Source: Adineta vaga (lineage: Eukaryota > Rotifera). Taken from it: a stretch of 64,000 nucleotides of DNA. Shown in pieces: positions 1 through 11,655 of the stretch. Each line of letters starts with the position of its first letter. Within the stretch, counting starts at the first letter, position 1. A model generated the notes under the pieces. It was not told the DNA's origin. It worked only from the letters and a program-made list of their open reading frames with translations, and searched no databases. The position numbers were made by a program, and so were the translations under genes. Location: positions 1,736,001 to 1,800,000 of the forward strand of contig CP075494.1 of NCBI GenBank assembly GCA_021613535.1, given 5' to 3'.

Positions 1-3000
1 TTGATTGTTCATGTAATGGTCTCAATTGCTCACAAATTATATCAGATTTTTGTGATCCGAATATGTTTTATGCATATCCGCTACGTCCACTTATTCGTCC
101 TTATGTTGTAATATATTATGATGTGGATAACAATTTCAAAGAAAAAATACCATATTTATTTATAAGTGGAACTATAAGATGTCGAGGATATCATGGTTTA
201 ATCGAAGATTTAGTAGATTTTATACTGAATTTATACACATTAACAAATACTCGTTGGGATTATATACCATGTATAAATATGAATACGATTCGAAATTACA
301 GTTCAAGTATAAAATATGATAGTAATTGTTGGAATAATTCATTGACATTCAATGGTCGTCCTTATGCATTTCATGATGGACAAACCAATTGTGGAAGTCC
401 AGATAAGGAGATATATTCAACAAAAACTAAGCATTTTTGTACTCGAGTACGAAAACATCGATTTCAGTGTTCAACTGATCAGGAAACTTGTCTCTCTGTG
501 CCATCATTAGGAGATCAAAGTATTCAATGTTCAAATTATTACGATGAATATTTCTTTGGAAATTATGAATTATTATCGAAAAAAACTTGTGAAAAAAACA
601 ATCTAATTAATTGTCAAATTTTAAAAGAATATATACAAAATTCTACATGTATCTCTAATTATTCACATACAAATTATTTGCAAATGAAATCACTTCGTCA
701 AATTTCATTTCGTTTATATTGTAATAGTATTTGGGATCAACCAGAACATACTGATGAATTATCTGAATATTGTCAATATTGGATTTGTCGTCAAGATCAA
801 TATCAATGTCGAACAGGACAATGTATTCCATTAGATTGGGTATGTGATGGACAATGGGATTGTAATGAAATGTATTCAAATTTATCTTTTTCAAAATTTT
901 GTAAAATAGAAAAAGAATCTCCATGTTTACTTGCAAATGTTTCTGATCCATTAAATGTAGAAAAATATCATCCATGTATATCTTATACGAAAATTGGTGA
1001 TGAAATTGAAGATTGTTATAATGCCTATGATGAAAAAAATACGAAAAATAGACCATATGTTTCTATTTGGACTATGTGGGGATATACGTATCAATGTGGT
1101 AATATGATTAGAAATCATATGGAATCCTGTACAAATCATACGGATAGATTTACAAAAATATTTACTTCATTAGAATATTATCAAAATCAAAATTGTTCCA
1201 AATCTATTGATGTAATTTGTATTAATGATAATCGTTGTATTCCAAATGGACGATGTGATGGAAAACATGATTGTTTATATGGTGAAGACGAATATTGGTG
1301 TGCTCCAAAGAATTTTCTTGAACAATATATATATCGTGCAGAGAAGATGAATTCCAAGGATATACAACCAGTTTTAAATGGACAAATATATCCAATCTTA
1401 CATAATTCTTCCATATCATTACAAATCAAATCATTAAATTCAAAAACAAAGTTTAATAATATATCTTCTTCGACATTTCGGCAGACTTTCTATTGTCCAT
1501 CAGCTTATTATGGTTCAAAATGTCAATGGTTTAGTAATCGAATTACTATTAGTACTCATCTTGATCTTAATACATGAGATTTTTCAATAAAAATTATAAC
1601 ATTATTTAAAATAAAAGTTAATTTTCTTTTTAATGAATTTCTCATTGATACTTATGATGAATTTTATTCTAATCCATCAATTGACATTCATCAATATGTT
1701 AAACATAAATTTTATTTACTTTATTCACGATCAAATCAAATGTTATTTCATAAAATAGATAGATTTTTGAATCGAACTGATATTGAAATAAATCATCCTT
1801 ATTCTGTTCATTTTAATATTTATCAATTGTATAATAATGAAACTATTCCTATTCCATTAGGATCATGGCATTATCCAATATATTTTGATTTTTTACTTGC
1901 ATTTCGTTTAGCAACACCATTACGTTTTCCAAATCTTACTCATCATCCATGTCGAAATCATTCATGTCATCAAAATTCTATATGTCAACCTATTTTTAAC
2001 AAAAACAATACTTATTATTGTTCTTGTAAGAATGGTTTTTATGGTATAAATTGTTCAAAATATGATAATACATGTATTTCATATTGTTCTTCTTATGCAT
2101 TTTGTCATTCAAATTCTTATAAATTGATAACAAATACAAATCATCTAATTTGTATTTGTCCATTTGAACATTTTGATCCTCGTTGTTTTTTAAAATCAGA
2201 AATATGTCATAGAAATCCATGTTTAAATAATGGAAGTAGTATTCATACATATGAATCATATACGAATGATTCATTTCGATGTATTTGTTCACAATTTTTC
2301 TATGGTAATCGATGTGAAAATACAAAAACGCCTGTTTATGTTAAATTAAATACAAGTATGATGATGACAATACCACGTGCGACTGTTATTCAATTCTATG
2401 GTATTGATATACGTAAGTTAGAATTGATTCTTCGACATCAACAAGTAGTTTTAAAAATACCATCTTCAATATCTTATTTACATCATTTTACTATTTCACC
2501 TAGTCTTGGTATTTTAAAAATGTATTATGATTTAAATTTATCAAAATATTATATTATCTATATTCAATTGAATACATCAATTATAAATATATCATCATCG
2601 CTACCAAAAGAATGTCCATTAGCTTCTTCATTATTACAATTATCAACAAAAATACCTCATATTTTCAAATATCATCAAATATGTCAAAATAATTCGAATA
2701 ATTTTTGTTTTTTTGATTCTTATTATTTATGTATTTTGTCAAATAGATCATTATCATGTTGAATGTTTTCTTCATAATATTGAAATTGATCATTGTACAA
2801 AATGTATTTCACAAGGAAAATGTATTCGAGGTAATTTAAATAATGATAATGATTTTCTATGTCTTTGTCCACGATGTTATCATGGTCAATTATGTGAATT
2901 TAATAGTGAAGTATTTGGTTTTACATTTGAATCACTTCTTGTTGATTGTTCTCAACACATAAAAATAATTTATCTTTCATTTGTATTGTTATTATTTTTT

Positions 3001-3763
3001 ATTGGTTTATTCAATAATTTTTGTTCATTTATAACATTTAAACAATCAAGACCAAGAAAAATTGGAACTGGAAATTATTTATTTATAATAACATGTTTTA
3101 ATCAAATATCTTTATTATTTTTATTCATGAAATTTATTCAAATTAGTTTTCAAATAATAAATTATCATTCATGTCAAATGATTTCTTATTTTCTTTCGAT
3201 ATTTACACGAATAACTTATTAGTTAACAAGTTGGGTTACAATTGATCGATTTCTTATGATTTTATTTCCAACTTCTACTATTTTAAAAAAAGCATATGTA
3301 GCTATTCTAATAATTATTATTACTTTCTTATGTTTATGTATAATGCATATACATGAACTTATTTATTATACAACTATAAGACATCTTTCGACTAATTCAT
3401 TAATTTGTGTAACAAATTTTAATAATAATTTTATTACTATGTACAATCGTATATCAACTACAATTCATTATATTATACCATTTACAATTCAAATAATTGG
3501 TATTACATTTCTAATTATATTTGCTGCACGTAGTCGAAATAAAATTAATAATAAAAAATTAACTTTTCGTCAAGTATTAATTAAACAATTTTATATTCAA
3601 AAAGAACTTTATATTACACCAATTATTATTATTCTATCTGCTTTACCTCAATGTATTCTTGCTTTTAGTTTAACATGTAAAGAATTCAATATTTGGTATC
3701 GTCATATGTTAATTATTGCTTATATATTTTCATATATTCCACAAATACTTGGATTTATTCTCG
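1..3763 (+). pseudogene. LDLR-A/EGF/seven-transmembrane receptor, 5' and middle part (interrupted)
   Basis: The frame is open from the window edge, so the gene starts upstream. It encodes LDLR class A repeats, clearest near 780-870 (ending DGQWDCNE) and 1190-1300 (ending DEYWC), then EGF-like repeats around 1940-2320 (motifs CSCKNGFYG and CICSQFFYG), then a hydrophobic seven-helix domain from about 2940. The likely role is a cell-surface receptor with a rhodopsin-type helix bundle. Three lesions are visible: an in-frame TGA at 1575-1577 with homologous-looking sequence continuing after it, one extra T in the T-run at 2734-2737 that shifts frame 3 to frame 1, and an in-frame TAG at 3220-3222 where a Trp codon would suit the third helix. 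At 3763/3764 helix seven is cut by a CACTA transposon, and the last codons lie at 9457-9561. The ligand is unknown. Confidence 0.82.
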
Positions 3764-3799
3764 CACTAATCGACGATCTTGCCCTATTCTTTCCAGGTT

Positions 3800-4095
3800 C
3801 TTGTTTTTCTTGACTTTCAGACAAGATTCTTCTTCTATTCCTTCTGTACAAGATTCTTGCCTGAAAAATATGATCTTGCCTTTCTGGTACGGTTCTTGTA
3901 GACCGAATCTTGTCTGATGAGGCAAGAAAATTTTTTCAGACAAGATTCTTGCTTTCTTGCTTTCTTGTCTGATTCTTTTTTTTCTTGACTTCTTGCCTGA
4001 TTCTTGCTTTTCTTGATTTTCTTGTCTGATTCTTATTTTTTAGTTTTCTTGCCAGTTTCTGATTTCTTAGGATTCTTGACTGATTCTTGTCATAT
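3800..4095. repeat. Left subterminal repeat array of the CACTA element
   Basis: Dense, imperfect copies of ACAAGATTCTT, TTCTTGTCTGA and TTCTTGCCTGA occur in both orientations. The same motifs recur near the right end, so they belong to the element and are probable transposase or accessory-protein binding sites, as for En/Spm. Confidence 0.8.
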
Positions 4096-4269
4096 TAAAA
4101 ATGCTTTTCCTACTTTAATAATACTTCTTTCATATTGCTTTATTATAAGCTTTATACAACACGTACAAAAAAGTAAAAGGACAAAAAAATACTTTAAGTT
4201 TCACGCATTCATGAAGTGGTTTCAGTTTTTAGTACAAAAAAACAACATAAAGAAGATACTAATCTTTTT

Positions 4270-5761
4270 TTAAATTTTATCATCATTGTGAACGTCGGGA
4301 ATTTGTTGATTTGCTGTTGAATTTCGCTTTGATGATTGAGTTGGTGTTTGCTTTTTATTGTCGTGTTTCATTTGCTGTAACGAATTTTTTATTGCTTGAC
4401 TATTTGCGAAGGCAGTTGCTGGATGAAGTCCATGAACGTATGCTAAATAACCTTAAAAACAAAGAAAATCTAAATATTGAAATTAACCAAATTTGGAAAT
4501 GTATCTTACCTAATAAAATGTCAAATTCACCTGGTTGTAGATCGTTAAAAGATGCCATGTCACCATATGCAGCGCGTACTAAAGCTCGAGCAGTCGCATT
4601 TAATGATGCACCACGTTGAACATGCGACACATCAATTCCATTCAATTCCTTTGAGTAGAAAAAAAGATCGATGAACAATATTTTTATTCTGTGAGATTGA
4701 GAATTCTCTTTATAAAACAGAACTAACACAGTCGTGAATACTCTGATTTGATTTTTGTACTTACGATAGAAAGATTTTCTTCGTCACTTTGTTGTCGAGC
4801 TTGTAGTACTTTTGATTGCTAAAAGGATAAGAAAATATCGGTATTGATTTAATTGATATTCATCATTACCAAATGTATCGTATGAGATAAATGTTGAGTA
4901 GCTTTTTGTAATTCACGTGGAAAATTAGCTAATTCACGAGTTAAATTTGTTTGTTCAGTTAATATTTTCAATACTTCTTTTGTTAACTGATTTGTTTCTT
5001 CACATAATTTCACAATGGGTTTGATGATTTGGGTTAATCCTAAAACTTAAATAGTAAATATAATCATGTAAAAAGATCCTATTTAAATTTTAATAACCAT
5101 TTTGTGATGCTTCTGAAATCGATTTTACACCAGCAGCTGTACTTCTTGAAGAAGACGTACTTATACCAATAGCAACATTTTCTATTATTTTAAATCAAGA
5201 TAAAAACGTTTGATATATACAAATAAATTATATAAGCTTACCCATCAGCGATGCTGCTGTATTTTGAAGAGTAGAATCAAATCGTCGTCGAACAGGTGGA
5301 GCAGATAAAGGTGGATTGGATTGAGCAGGATATGTTCGACGTCGTTTAGCTGGTGAACCTACAAATGAAATTTTTGATTTTGAAAATACTACATTTTTAC
5401 TTACCTATAGCAACAACAGATGATGCACAATTATTTTGATTATTTGTACTTGCATGGATTCTTGTAGATGATGGATCATTAGAAGATCGATGATTATCAA
5501 CTGTTGGATTACGTTGAGTAGATAGTAATGGACCATCTAAAAGAAAATGCATGGCTTACTTCAGAAAATAATTTCACAATCATATATCGTTGACAACACT
5601 TGTGGAAACATTTACTTACGAGAATTAACATCATCAGCTGAATATGAAACTGGTGACAAATGTACAGGTTGTAATTCGTGATATGAGGAATGTCCATACT
5701 CTTGAGATAAATTTCGTTGTGTATCATCAGCATTATTGATCGTCGAAAAATATTGATACAT
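4270..5761 (-). CDS. CACTA accessory protein, nine exons, coiled-coil, possible BEN-like C-terminus
   Basis: The minus strand reads as nine short exons joined in frame by GT/AG introns. The start is ATG at 5761 (MYQYFSTINN...) and the stop is at 4270. Approximate exons are 5618-5761, 5405-5536, 5243-5359, 5097-5180, 4871-5035, 4764-4817, 4526-4648 and the last near 4270-4437; one further junction is less certain. The product has a Ser/Pro/Arg-rich N-terminal half, a central Leu-rich amphipathic stretch (KLCEETNQLTKEVLKIL) likely to form a coiled coil, and a conserved-looking C-terminus (ATARALVRAAYGDM, then LQPGEFDILLAYVHG). That end recalls BEN DNA-binding domains, but weakly. Its position beside the transposase suggests the role played by TnpA in plant En/Spm, namely binding subterminal repeats. 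Function is inferred from context. Confidence 0.65.
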
Positions 5762-6014
5762 AATAGAAATAAATCTGAAAAAAGTCAAACATTAATCATA
5801 GCAAAAAAAGATATTTCAACAATATTTCAAATAGGACAAAAAAAACCAACATCACCAAGTTAGTCTTGGTCTAAATCATAAAAAATTTCCGATAATAATA
5901 TATAATCACGTATTTGTATAGCAATACACTTGTGTAGTACTGAAGAAAAAGGAACAGAAATGAACTTTTTCGTAGAAAGATTACATTTGTTATAGTACTT
6001 ATCAAGAAACTTAA

Positions 6015-8706
6015 TTACTGAAGGAGAAAACGACCACTTTTTACATAATCACTTAAAGAAAAATAATTTTTCACAATATCGTACATGTTCAAGAAGGCGT
6101 AAGATTTACCAAATAATTCAAAGAAGAAAACTATCTGCCCAAAAGATTTGTTATTACTATCGTCATGAAATGATACTATGAAACTTTGTGTATTACCACG
6201 TCGTTTATAAGATAAGGAATGATATTCAGATATTCCTCTACATGCTCGACAAAAGAAGCGTAAACTAGGCTCATTCGATGAAGTAATCATATTTTTCACT
6301 GAATCAAAAAATTGCGAACTATAATTCGAAACATACTCTCTATCTAGGTAATTATCAATGATCAATTTCTCATCTAGAAAAATATTACTAATAGATAATG
6401 TTTCTTTCTTAAGTGTACAGCGAAACTTCTCTAGTGAGCTACAAATCTGGCGTGCTAACGATCTATTACCTGAACGTAAAGATCGAAGAAATCGTACAAA
6501 ACTTTCGTTAGGAAAACAATTATGAAAACAAAATGCGCCATGATTGATTACCTTTTCTACTAAATGTAAATGTGCATGTGACGAATATAGATAGAAAGCA
6601 TTACCATAAATATGTCGAGCATGTTCACAATAGATTTTAATCAACGGTTCGACTTCAAGAACTTCTTGAAGATCATGATAGAAATACAACGTCCGAAGAA
6701 AAACAAAATATAAGGAAAAATGCGACGAAATATTCTCTGGAAAAAAAGAAAAAACAAATGGAAACATAACATATAAGAAAAATGCACGATAATCATGGGC
6801 CTTCCAATACGTTCTATCTGACAACGAATGCAACTCAACATTGAAATTGTGAGGCCATTTTATTTTCTTTAAAAAATCATTACCTGATGACCAACTGTGT
6901 TTAACGATGATTTTTTCCCATTTGGATAATAAGAAATTACAATGTCCAATAAAACATAAATGCATTATGTCAATATCAATTTGATCCGGAATATCCAATA
7001 CTTTTCTCAGTGGACTAATACCTTTTACACCACAGTAATTATCACGAGATAATTGTTGATTAACTTGTTGAGCACATGAATCAAAATGAGTTGATGAATG
7101 ATTATTCATTTCATGTGGAATATATGGATATATAACGATTCGACCTTCTTCATACCAAATTCCTTGTTGGTCACATTCAAGACAAGCATAATATCCATTA
7201 TGGTTGACATGTTTTGTAGCTAATGCACGAGCTGGTAAATCGGCTTTAAATAATAACACATCAATTGTAAACTTGATACTATCAACAATGATCGTTTGCT
7301 TAATTGTATCACAAATATCTTGTAGTAACGAATTTGCATCTGGTTTCAGCGAGCTATTCCTAAAGATGAGAAAAACCATACTTTAAATTAATATTTGTCC
7401 GAGCATGTTTGTCACAAGAATAACGAAACATATGATGAAAATATAAAAATCCTACACTCGAGAGAGTGGAGAAATAGTGGTTTAATTGAAAATAAAATCA
7501 TACGTACCATAAAGACAGCAAAATCATGTTTAATTTGTTCTCTCTAAGTGGTGGTGGAATTTCAGCTATTGATGCCGTTACTAACCATGTGTGCTTCTTG
7601 GTCCAATGAACTAATGGGAAACCATCGATGTGTATCATTAAGGTGATAGGATGTGTTCCATTTGATGACTTCAAATTTTGACCTTCTCTTGATAAATTAA
7701 ACCAGAAATAACATCACATGGAAATAGATTATTTACAACTTGTGGATAATGCAATATTGAATGGATATTTCGATGAATAACTTCAATCAATTGTTCATAT
7801 GAACGATTAACAATTACATGTTCTACAATATCATCGACTCGCCGGTCACATTTGTTTTGTTTACAAATAATGGAACAAGAATTCGTTTTATCAATTATTC
7901 CTAAACAATACTTGCATTTAAGAGTTTGAGTAAATGTTGACGTCGTTTCAAAGACAGATAATAACTTTTTATAGGATCGTATTAACTTATTATCGATCGG
8001 TAATGCGTTCCCAATTAAGTTCAATAGTTTATTCATATTCGAATCACTTAATTTCATTGAATTACCAAAATCCAATATTTGTGCATGATAAGATTTAAAT
8101 GTAACAGGTGCTCCAGGATATAAGAGTTCATCTTGTTGAACAATCATTTCTAAAAAGAAAAAGAAGTTACAATCACTTTTTTTTTAATATTTAAGTGAAA
8201 AATGAAACAATAAATTATTATATCTTACCATTTGATTGAACCGAATTCGAGTTAAAATCAAAACTATGGTTATGTTCGTCGTCATCAAGTTCATACTCAT
8301 CAGCTAGAATATCATCATTAAATGCACCACCAGCACATGCGATATCAACAAGAGTATCTTCCATAAGTATATCATGAACATTTTCACAATTTTCTTCAAT
8401 ATCAGGTGAAATTCGATGATAATCATTCTAAAAAAACTAAAATTTGCTAATTTAATGTGGTAATAATAAAATAAATCATATACAATTTGTCCAACTGGTA
8501 AACGATGTAAATACAATTGAGCATGGTGGTTTTGATTTTTCTTCTTAGCACGCCATCGACGTTGTTTATCTGTATGTGGTGATGGTTCTAAACAAAATGA
8601 TACGTGATTGAAGAAAAAGGACATAGAATCGATATTAGATTTTACCTATACCAAGAGTATTATCAAACGATATATTTTCAAACGATTCACCGTTTTCTTC
8701 TTCCAT
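6015..8706 (-). pseudogene. CACTA transposase, Tnp2-like (one frameshift)
   Basis: Multi-exon minus-strand gene starting at ATG 8706. Exons lie near 8646-8706, 8480-8597, 8232-8434, 7508-8150 and 6015-7363. The large last exon carries the Tnp2-type core: LLFKADLPARALATKHVNH, a zinc-ligand-like NGYYACLECDQQG, and DIDIMHLCFIGHCNFLLSKW. Upstream, LMIHIDGFPLVHW matches the usual TDG-type acidic motif of this family. The proposed 7363 acceptor joins ...LLSLW to NSSLKPDA in frame. One base seems missing in an A-run near 7675: the frame stops with TGA at 7671-7673 while a second frame continues the domain. This copy is therefore probably not autonomous, unless the shift is a sequencing error. The enzyme would cut and paste CACTA ends in the nucleus. 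Confidence 0.78.
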
Positions 8707-9084
8707 CAAATGAAATACTTTTATCGATATTGAAAAAATCTAGAAAGAATAGAAAAGAGATCGAAGAATTCAAAAAATATCGAAATGTGTTCAATAAGAA
8801 TTGTTTTTCGAAAACAATGGAAAAATGGATATTATGTATTCCATTGTTTTCTTGCTAAGACGTAAACTTTTACAATCTGCCATTAAAATAATAACTTACT
8901 AGATGTCGTTTGAATTAAATGAAAGTTTTAAGAAAGTAAATAATGGACATGAACTCGTATGTTATTGAATCACTCCAATAATGATTACGAACAAATAATG
9001 TTTTATTTATCGATTTACACAGACATATATATTCTATACAAAGATCACATCACGTGCTGTTGATCTTGAAAAGCTGGCCAGATT

Positions 9085-9415
9085 CTTCTTTCTTTCTCAT
9101 TACAAGAATCTTGTCTGAAAACTAAGAAAATAAAAATATCTTGTGTATCTTTCCAGTTTCTTATATTTCAGGATATTCAGTCAAGATTCTTTATATCTTG
9201 AACTTCAGTCAAGATTCTTTTGGAAAGGAAAGAAAAAGATTCTTGTCTGAACATTAACGTTATCTTGAACTTCTTATAATTCTTGCCTGATTCTTACGTA
9301 TCTGATTAATCGGACAAGATTCTTGTATTCTTGAAAATCATGTAAGATTCTTTTTACTTTCCTGTCGTAAAGAATCTTGTCTGAACACAAGAATCTTGTA
9401 TGAAAACTAAGAAAA
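9085..9415. repeat. Right subterminal repeat array of the CACTA element
   Basis: Repeated AAGATTCTTGTCTGA-like motifs in both orientations mirror the left array at 3800-4095. They lead directly into the right inverted repeat at 9409-9456. Confidence 0.8.
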
Positions 9416-9456
9416 ACAAGAACCTGGAAAGAATAGGGCAAGATCGTCGATTAGTG

Positions 9457-9561
9457 ATCTATGTATTACCATCAACGAATTATAAAAAAGAATTTACAAA
9501 AACATTTATTGGTGAAAGATTAAATCAATGGATATTTAATAAAAAAATAAGAGAAAAATGA
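9457..9561 (+). pseudogene. 3' end of the interrupted 7TM receptor
   Basis: Directly after the CACTA terminus the sequence reads IYVLPSTNYKKEF... and ends in TGA at 9559-9561. It completes the seventh helix and short cytoplasmic tail of the receptor whose reading frame broke off after QILGFIL at 3763. The fit of both sides is the main evidence that the transposon sits inside coding sequence. Confidence 0.8.
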
Positions 9562-10463
9562 ATGAATCTATTTACTAATTCTTGTAAAATACTATTCGAA
9601 GAGGGTGGGTGTGGGTGTCAGAGTTTTGTTATTCTCTCCACTCATCATCGTTCATAAAGTTGAAAAAGAATTAGAAAAACAAAATAAGTTTCACTGCTCA
9701 GCAACTTCATTTTCTATTTTTCTTGTCCTTTTAGATTATATTGTTCGTTTAGTTTGTACAGATGTCTATACGAAAGTATGTATTCCTTTAATAAAAGATG
9801 ATGAAAAACGTATTGTTCTTAGTTATTGAGAATATGGTTGAGGTTTAGCAGAATATTTATCCACATAAGTTGATGATGATAAAAGATTCTTGAGGGTGTG
9901 GGTGTGGGTGAGGATGGGTAATACTCTTGTTTTCACCCTCACCCACCCACCCACACCCTCAAGATGCACGCTTTAGTACGTTAAATATTGAAGAATTGAA
10001 TAAAGATGATGATGATGATCAGTTAGATCTGGATCATAATGTTCCATCTGAAGATATGCCATAGTTTTGTTTACATCATTTTTTCTACAAATAACGTCCT
10101 GTTGAATATCTGAAGATTGTACTTTTGTCGTAACTATAACTTCGTGTTTATATAGTTTTCTTCTTGGTTTGATTCTATATTTGTTAACTAGAAATTGAAA
10201 ATAAATATTTGGTTTGAATTGAAATATTAGATTGTAAATAAATTTTTTAAATGCATTCTAATGCATTATCTGTAAGAAATGTTCTAATGTTAACTATTCA
10301 TTATATTTTAATAGTTTTGTACTGACTAACACGATCTTCACATGCTTCATTGATTATATATTTTGATGTTCGATAATATTTTCGATTTGTTAAAAGAAAT
10401 ATATGAATATATAATATAAATCTGCTTTTTTGTGTCAAAAAATGACATTAAAATAGACCATTA
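9562..10463. other. Intergenic, with TGTGGG-like tracts
   Basis: No recognisable gene. It begins near a G-rich tract at 9602-9622 (GGGTGGGTGTGGGTG) and holds the hairpin at 9892-9966. An open frame at 9605-9829 starts inside the G-rich tract and resembles nothing I know. The rest is AT-rich. Confidence 0.6.
9892..9966. repeat. TGTGGG-like foldback (hairpin) element
   Basis: The left arm is G-rich (CTTGAGGGTGTGGGTGTGGG) and the right arm is its C-rich complement (CCCACACCCTCAAG), around a short AT-rich loop. Similar arms recur elsewhere in the window, so this appears to be a dispersed family built from telomere-like hexamers. Confidence 0.75.
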
Positions 10464-10607
10464 TACCCAGGTCGACAAATCCGATATTGGATCCGATAGG
10501 ACCCTTCAGGATCCGCAACCGACGGAATCCGATAGGATATTGTCGGATCATCGGATTCCAATGGAATCCGGCATGAGATCCGCGTATCGGATTGGTTGAC
10601 CTGGGTA
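10464..10607. mobile_element. 144-bp MITE with TCCGAT repeats
   Basis: Terminal inverted repeats of about 22 bp (TACCCAGGTC... against ...GACCTGGGTA, roughly 20 of 22 matching) are flanked by TTA on both sides, so the target duplication is TA or TTA. The interior has many ATCCGATAGGA-type repeats in both orientations. It has no coding capacity. Confidence 0.75.
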
Positions 10608-11005
10608 TTAACCCAGACCATATGTTATCATTTGCTAAAAGGGTTCCTTTACATTTATCTCATTTAACACATAGATGAAATTCTTTATCTTTTTTTCACT
10701 GAAATATATAACACCGGCTATGAAACAAATATTAATAAATAACACGAAAAGATTTCTTCTACTCAGTACTTCCACCCAAAACCCCTGGTTTCGATCGACG
10801 ACCCCTTCTCCTGTTGAAACCACTACGATCCGATACGGAATTAAATTCTGCATCCATCACAACCAACTAGAAATCCATCACAGATCCCTAAATGAATGTC
10901 AGCAGGAAAAGGTCGAATCTGCTGCTAACTTTCATTACGTCTGATCGCGCGAAGTTTTGCTTTGTTTGGAAACAAAAAATAAACAATATAAACAAGCTTT
11001 TCTTT
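10608..11005. other. No recognisable gene
   Basis: Open frames on both strands overlap at 10635-10944, but none shows a known domain and neither strand is clearly favoured. Nothing else is seen. Confidence 0.4.
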
Positions 11006-11290
11006 CTAGATTGTAGAAATTTTGACTTCACATCTTGATCCATTCTTTCGATTGTATTTGATTGAACTTGAAATAAATATTTCAAATGGATCATATTTTT
11101 TTCTCATTTGTTGTTCAATCCACGATTCATTTCGTACAGTTAACATACGACTTTGAAATCAATCTTGAGTCCAAATTAAACCATCCATATCAGATTCTGT
11201 TACAATATGTGTAGCAAATAAATCAAAGAATTTACGAAATTTTATAACATTATTAACATCTAATGGATAGAATAATTTAGGTAATGTGTG
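11006..11290 (-). pseudogene. MACPF-domain-like fragment
   Basis: On the minus strand from 11290 the sequence reads VIKFRKFFDLFATHIVTES followed by DMDG, which resembles the membrane-attack-complex/perforin signature in which an FF.. .FGTH motif precedes a Gly-rich turn. An in-frame TGA follows IWTQD, and the same frame resumes (MLTVRNESWIEQQM...) to a TAG at 11006-11008. The 5' side ends at a TGTGGG-like tract around 11303-11338. It is a truncated, stop-containing remnant. The family call is tentative and rests on one motif block. Confidence 0.45.
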
Positions 11291-11302
11291 AATGTGGTTG
11301 TT

Positions 11303-11338
11303 GATATCTTTCTTCTTTACTCACACCCACTGACACCC
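11303..11338. repeat. TGTGGG-like remnant between two broken genes
   Basis: A short C-rich tract (CTCACACCCACTGACACCC) lies exactly between the truncated end of the MACPF-like remnant on the left and the truncated start of a transporter-like remnant on the right. Confidence 0.5.
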
Positions 11339-11340
11339 TG

Positions 11341-11655
11341 ATGATTCTACTAGGATCGATCACATTCAGTTTGGATTTGATGATCGCTTTTCGAAGCCCA
11401 TGTATATCGTTAGTCGATAGGATACCAGAGCATATTCTTGTTCTCACTGTTTGGCTAAGCACATTTCTACTTCTTGGTTATCCTCGAATCATCATTGCCA
11501 ATTATGTTCGTGCTCGTTCGCCTAATGCAGTGTTTTGGTTCGGTGCTACTGTCCAGTTAGGTTCGTTGATTAGTTCTATTTTTGCTTATCTGTTTATTGA
11601 AACATTCGCATTATTTAAAGAACAACTGCCCTGTCACCAAATTCAAGGTTCATAA
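11341..11655 (+). pseudogene. Riboflavin transporter (SLC52-like) C-terminal fragment
   Basis: A 104-residue frame has two hydrophobic segments. Its end, AVFWFGATVQLGSLISSIFA followed by an ETFALFKEQLPC tail, resembles the last two helices of SLC52 (RFVT) plasma-membrane riboflavin transporters, which show a comparable QxGSLxG motif and a C-terminal Cys. Intact family members have about eleven helices and more than 400 residues, so only the last fifth remains. The first Met lies right at the C-rich tract. No upstream exons are seen. Most likely a relic left by a rearrangement. Confidence 0.55.

Larger units (their letters stand above)
3764..9456. mobile_element. CACTA (En/Spm-type) DNA transposon, complete, inside a receptor gene
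   Basis: The ends are perfect inverted repeats of about 48 bp that start CACTAATCGACG on the left and finish CGTCGATTAGTG on the right, the signature terminus of the CACTA superfamily. Inside both ends lie many copies of a TTCTTGTCTGA-like motif in both orientations, as in CACTA subterminal transposase-binding arrays. Two minus-strand multi-exon genes fill the interior: a Tnp2-like transposase and a smaller coiled-coil protein. The flanks read TCTC-G on the left and A-TCTATG on the right. No clean 3-bp target duplication is seen; a 2-bp TC is the best match if one base at each end is treated as element or mutation. The identical TIRs suggest a fairly recent insertion, although the transposase carries a frameshift. 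Confidence 0.9.

Noticed and set aside
4311-4619. Plus-strand frame of 102 codons
   Set aside because: It is the antisense of well-spliced exons of the CACTA accessory gene.
9605-9829. Small plus-strand gene starting MGVGVRVLL
   Set aside because: The start is translated TGTGGG-type repeat and no domain follows; no supporting signal.
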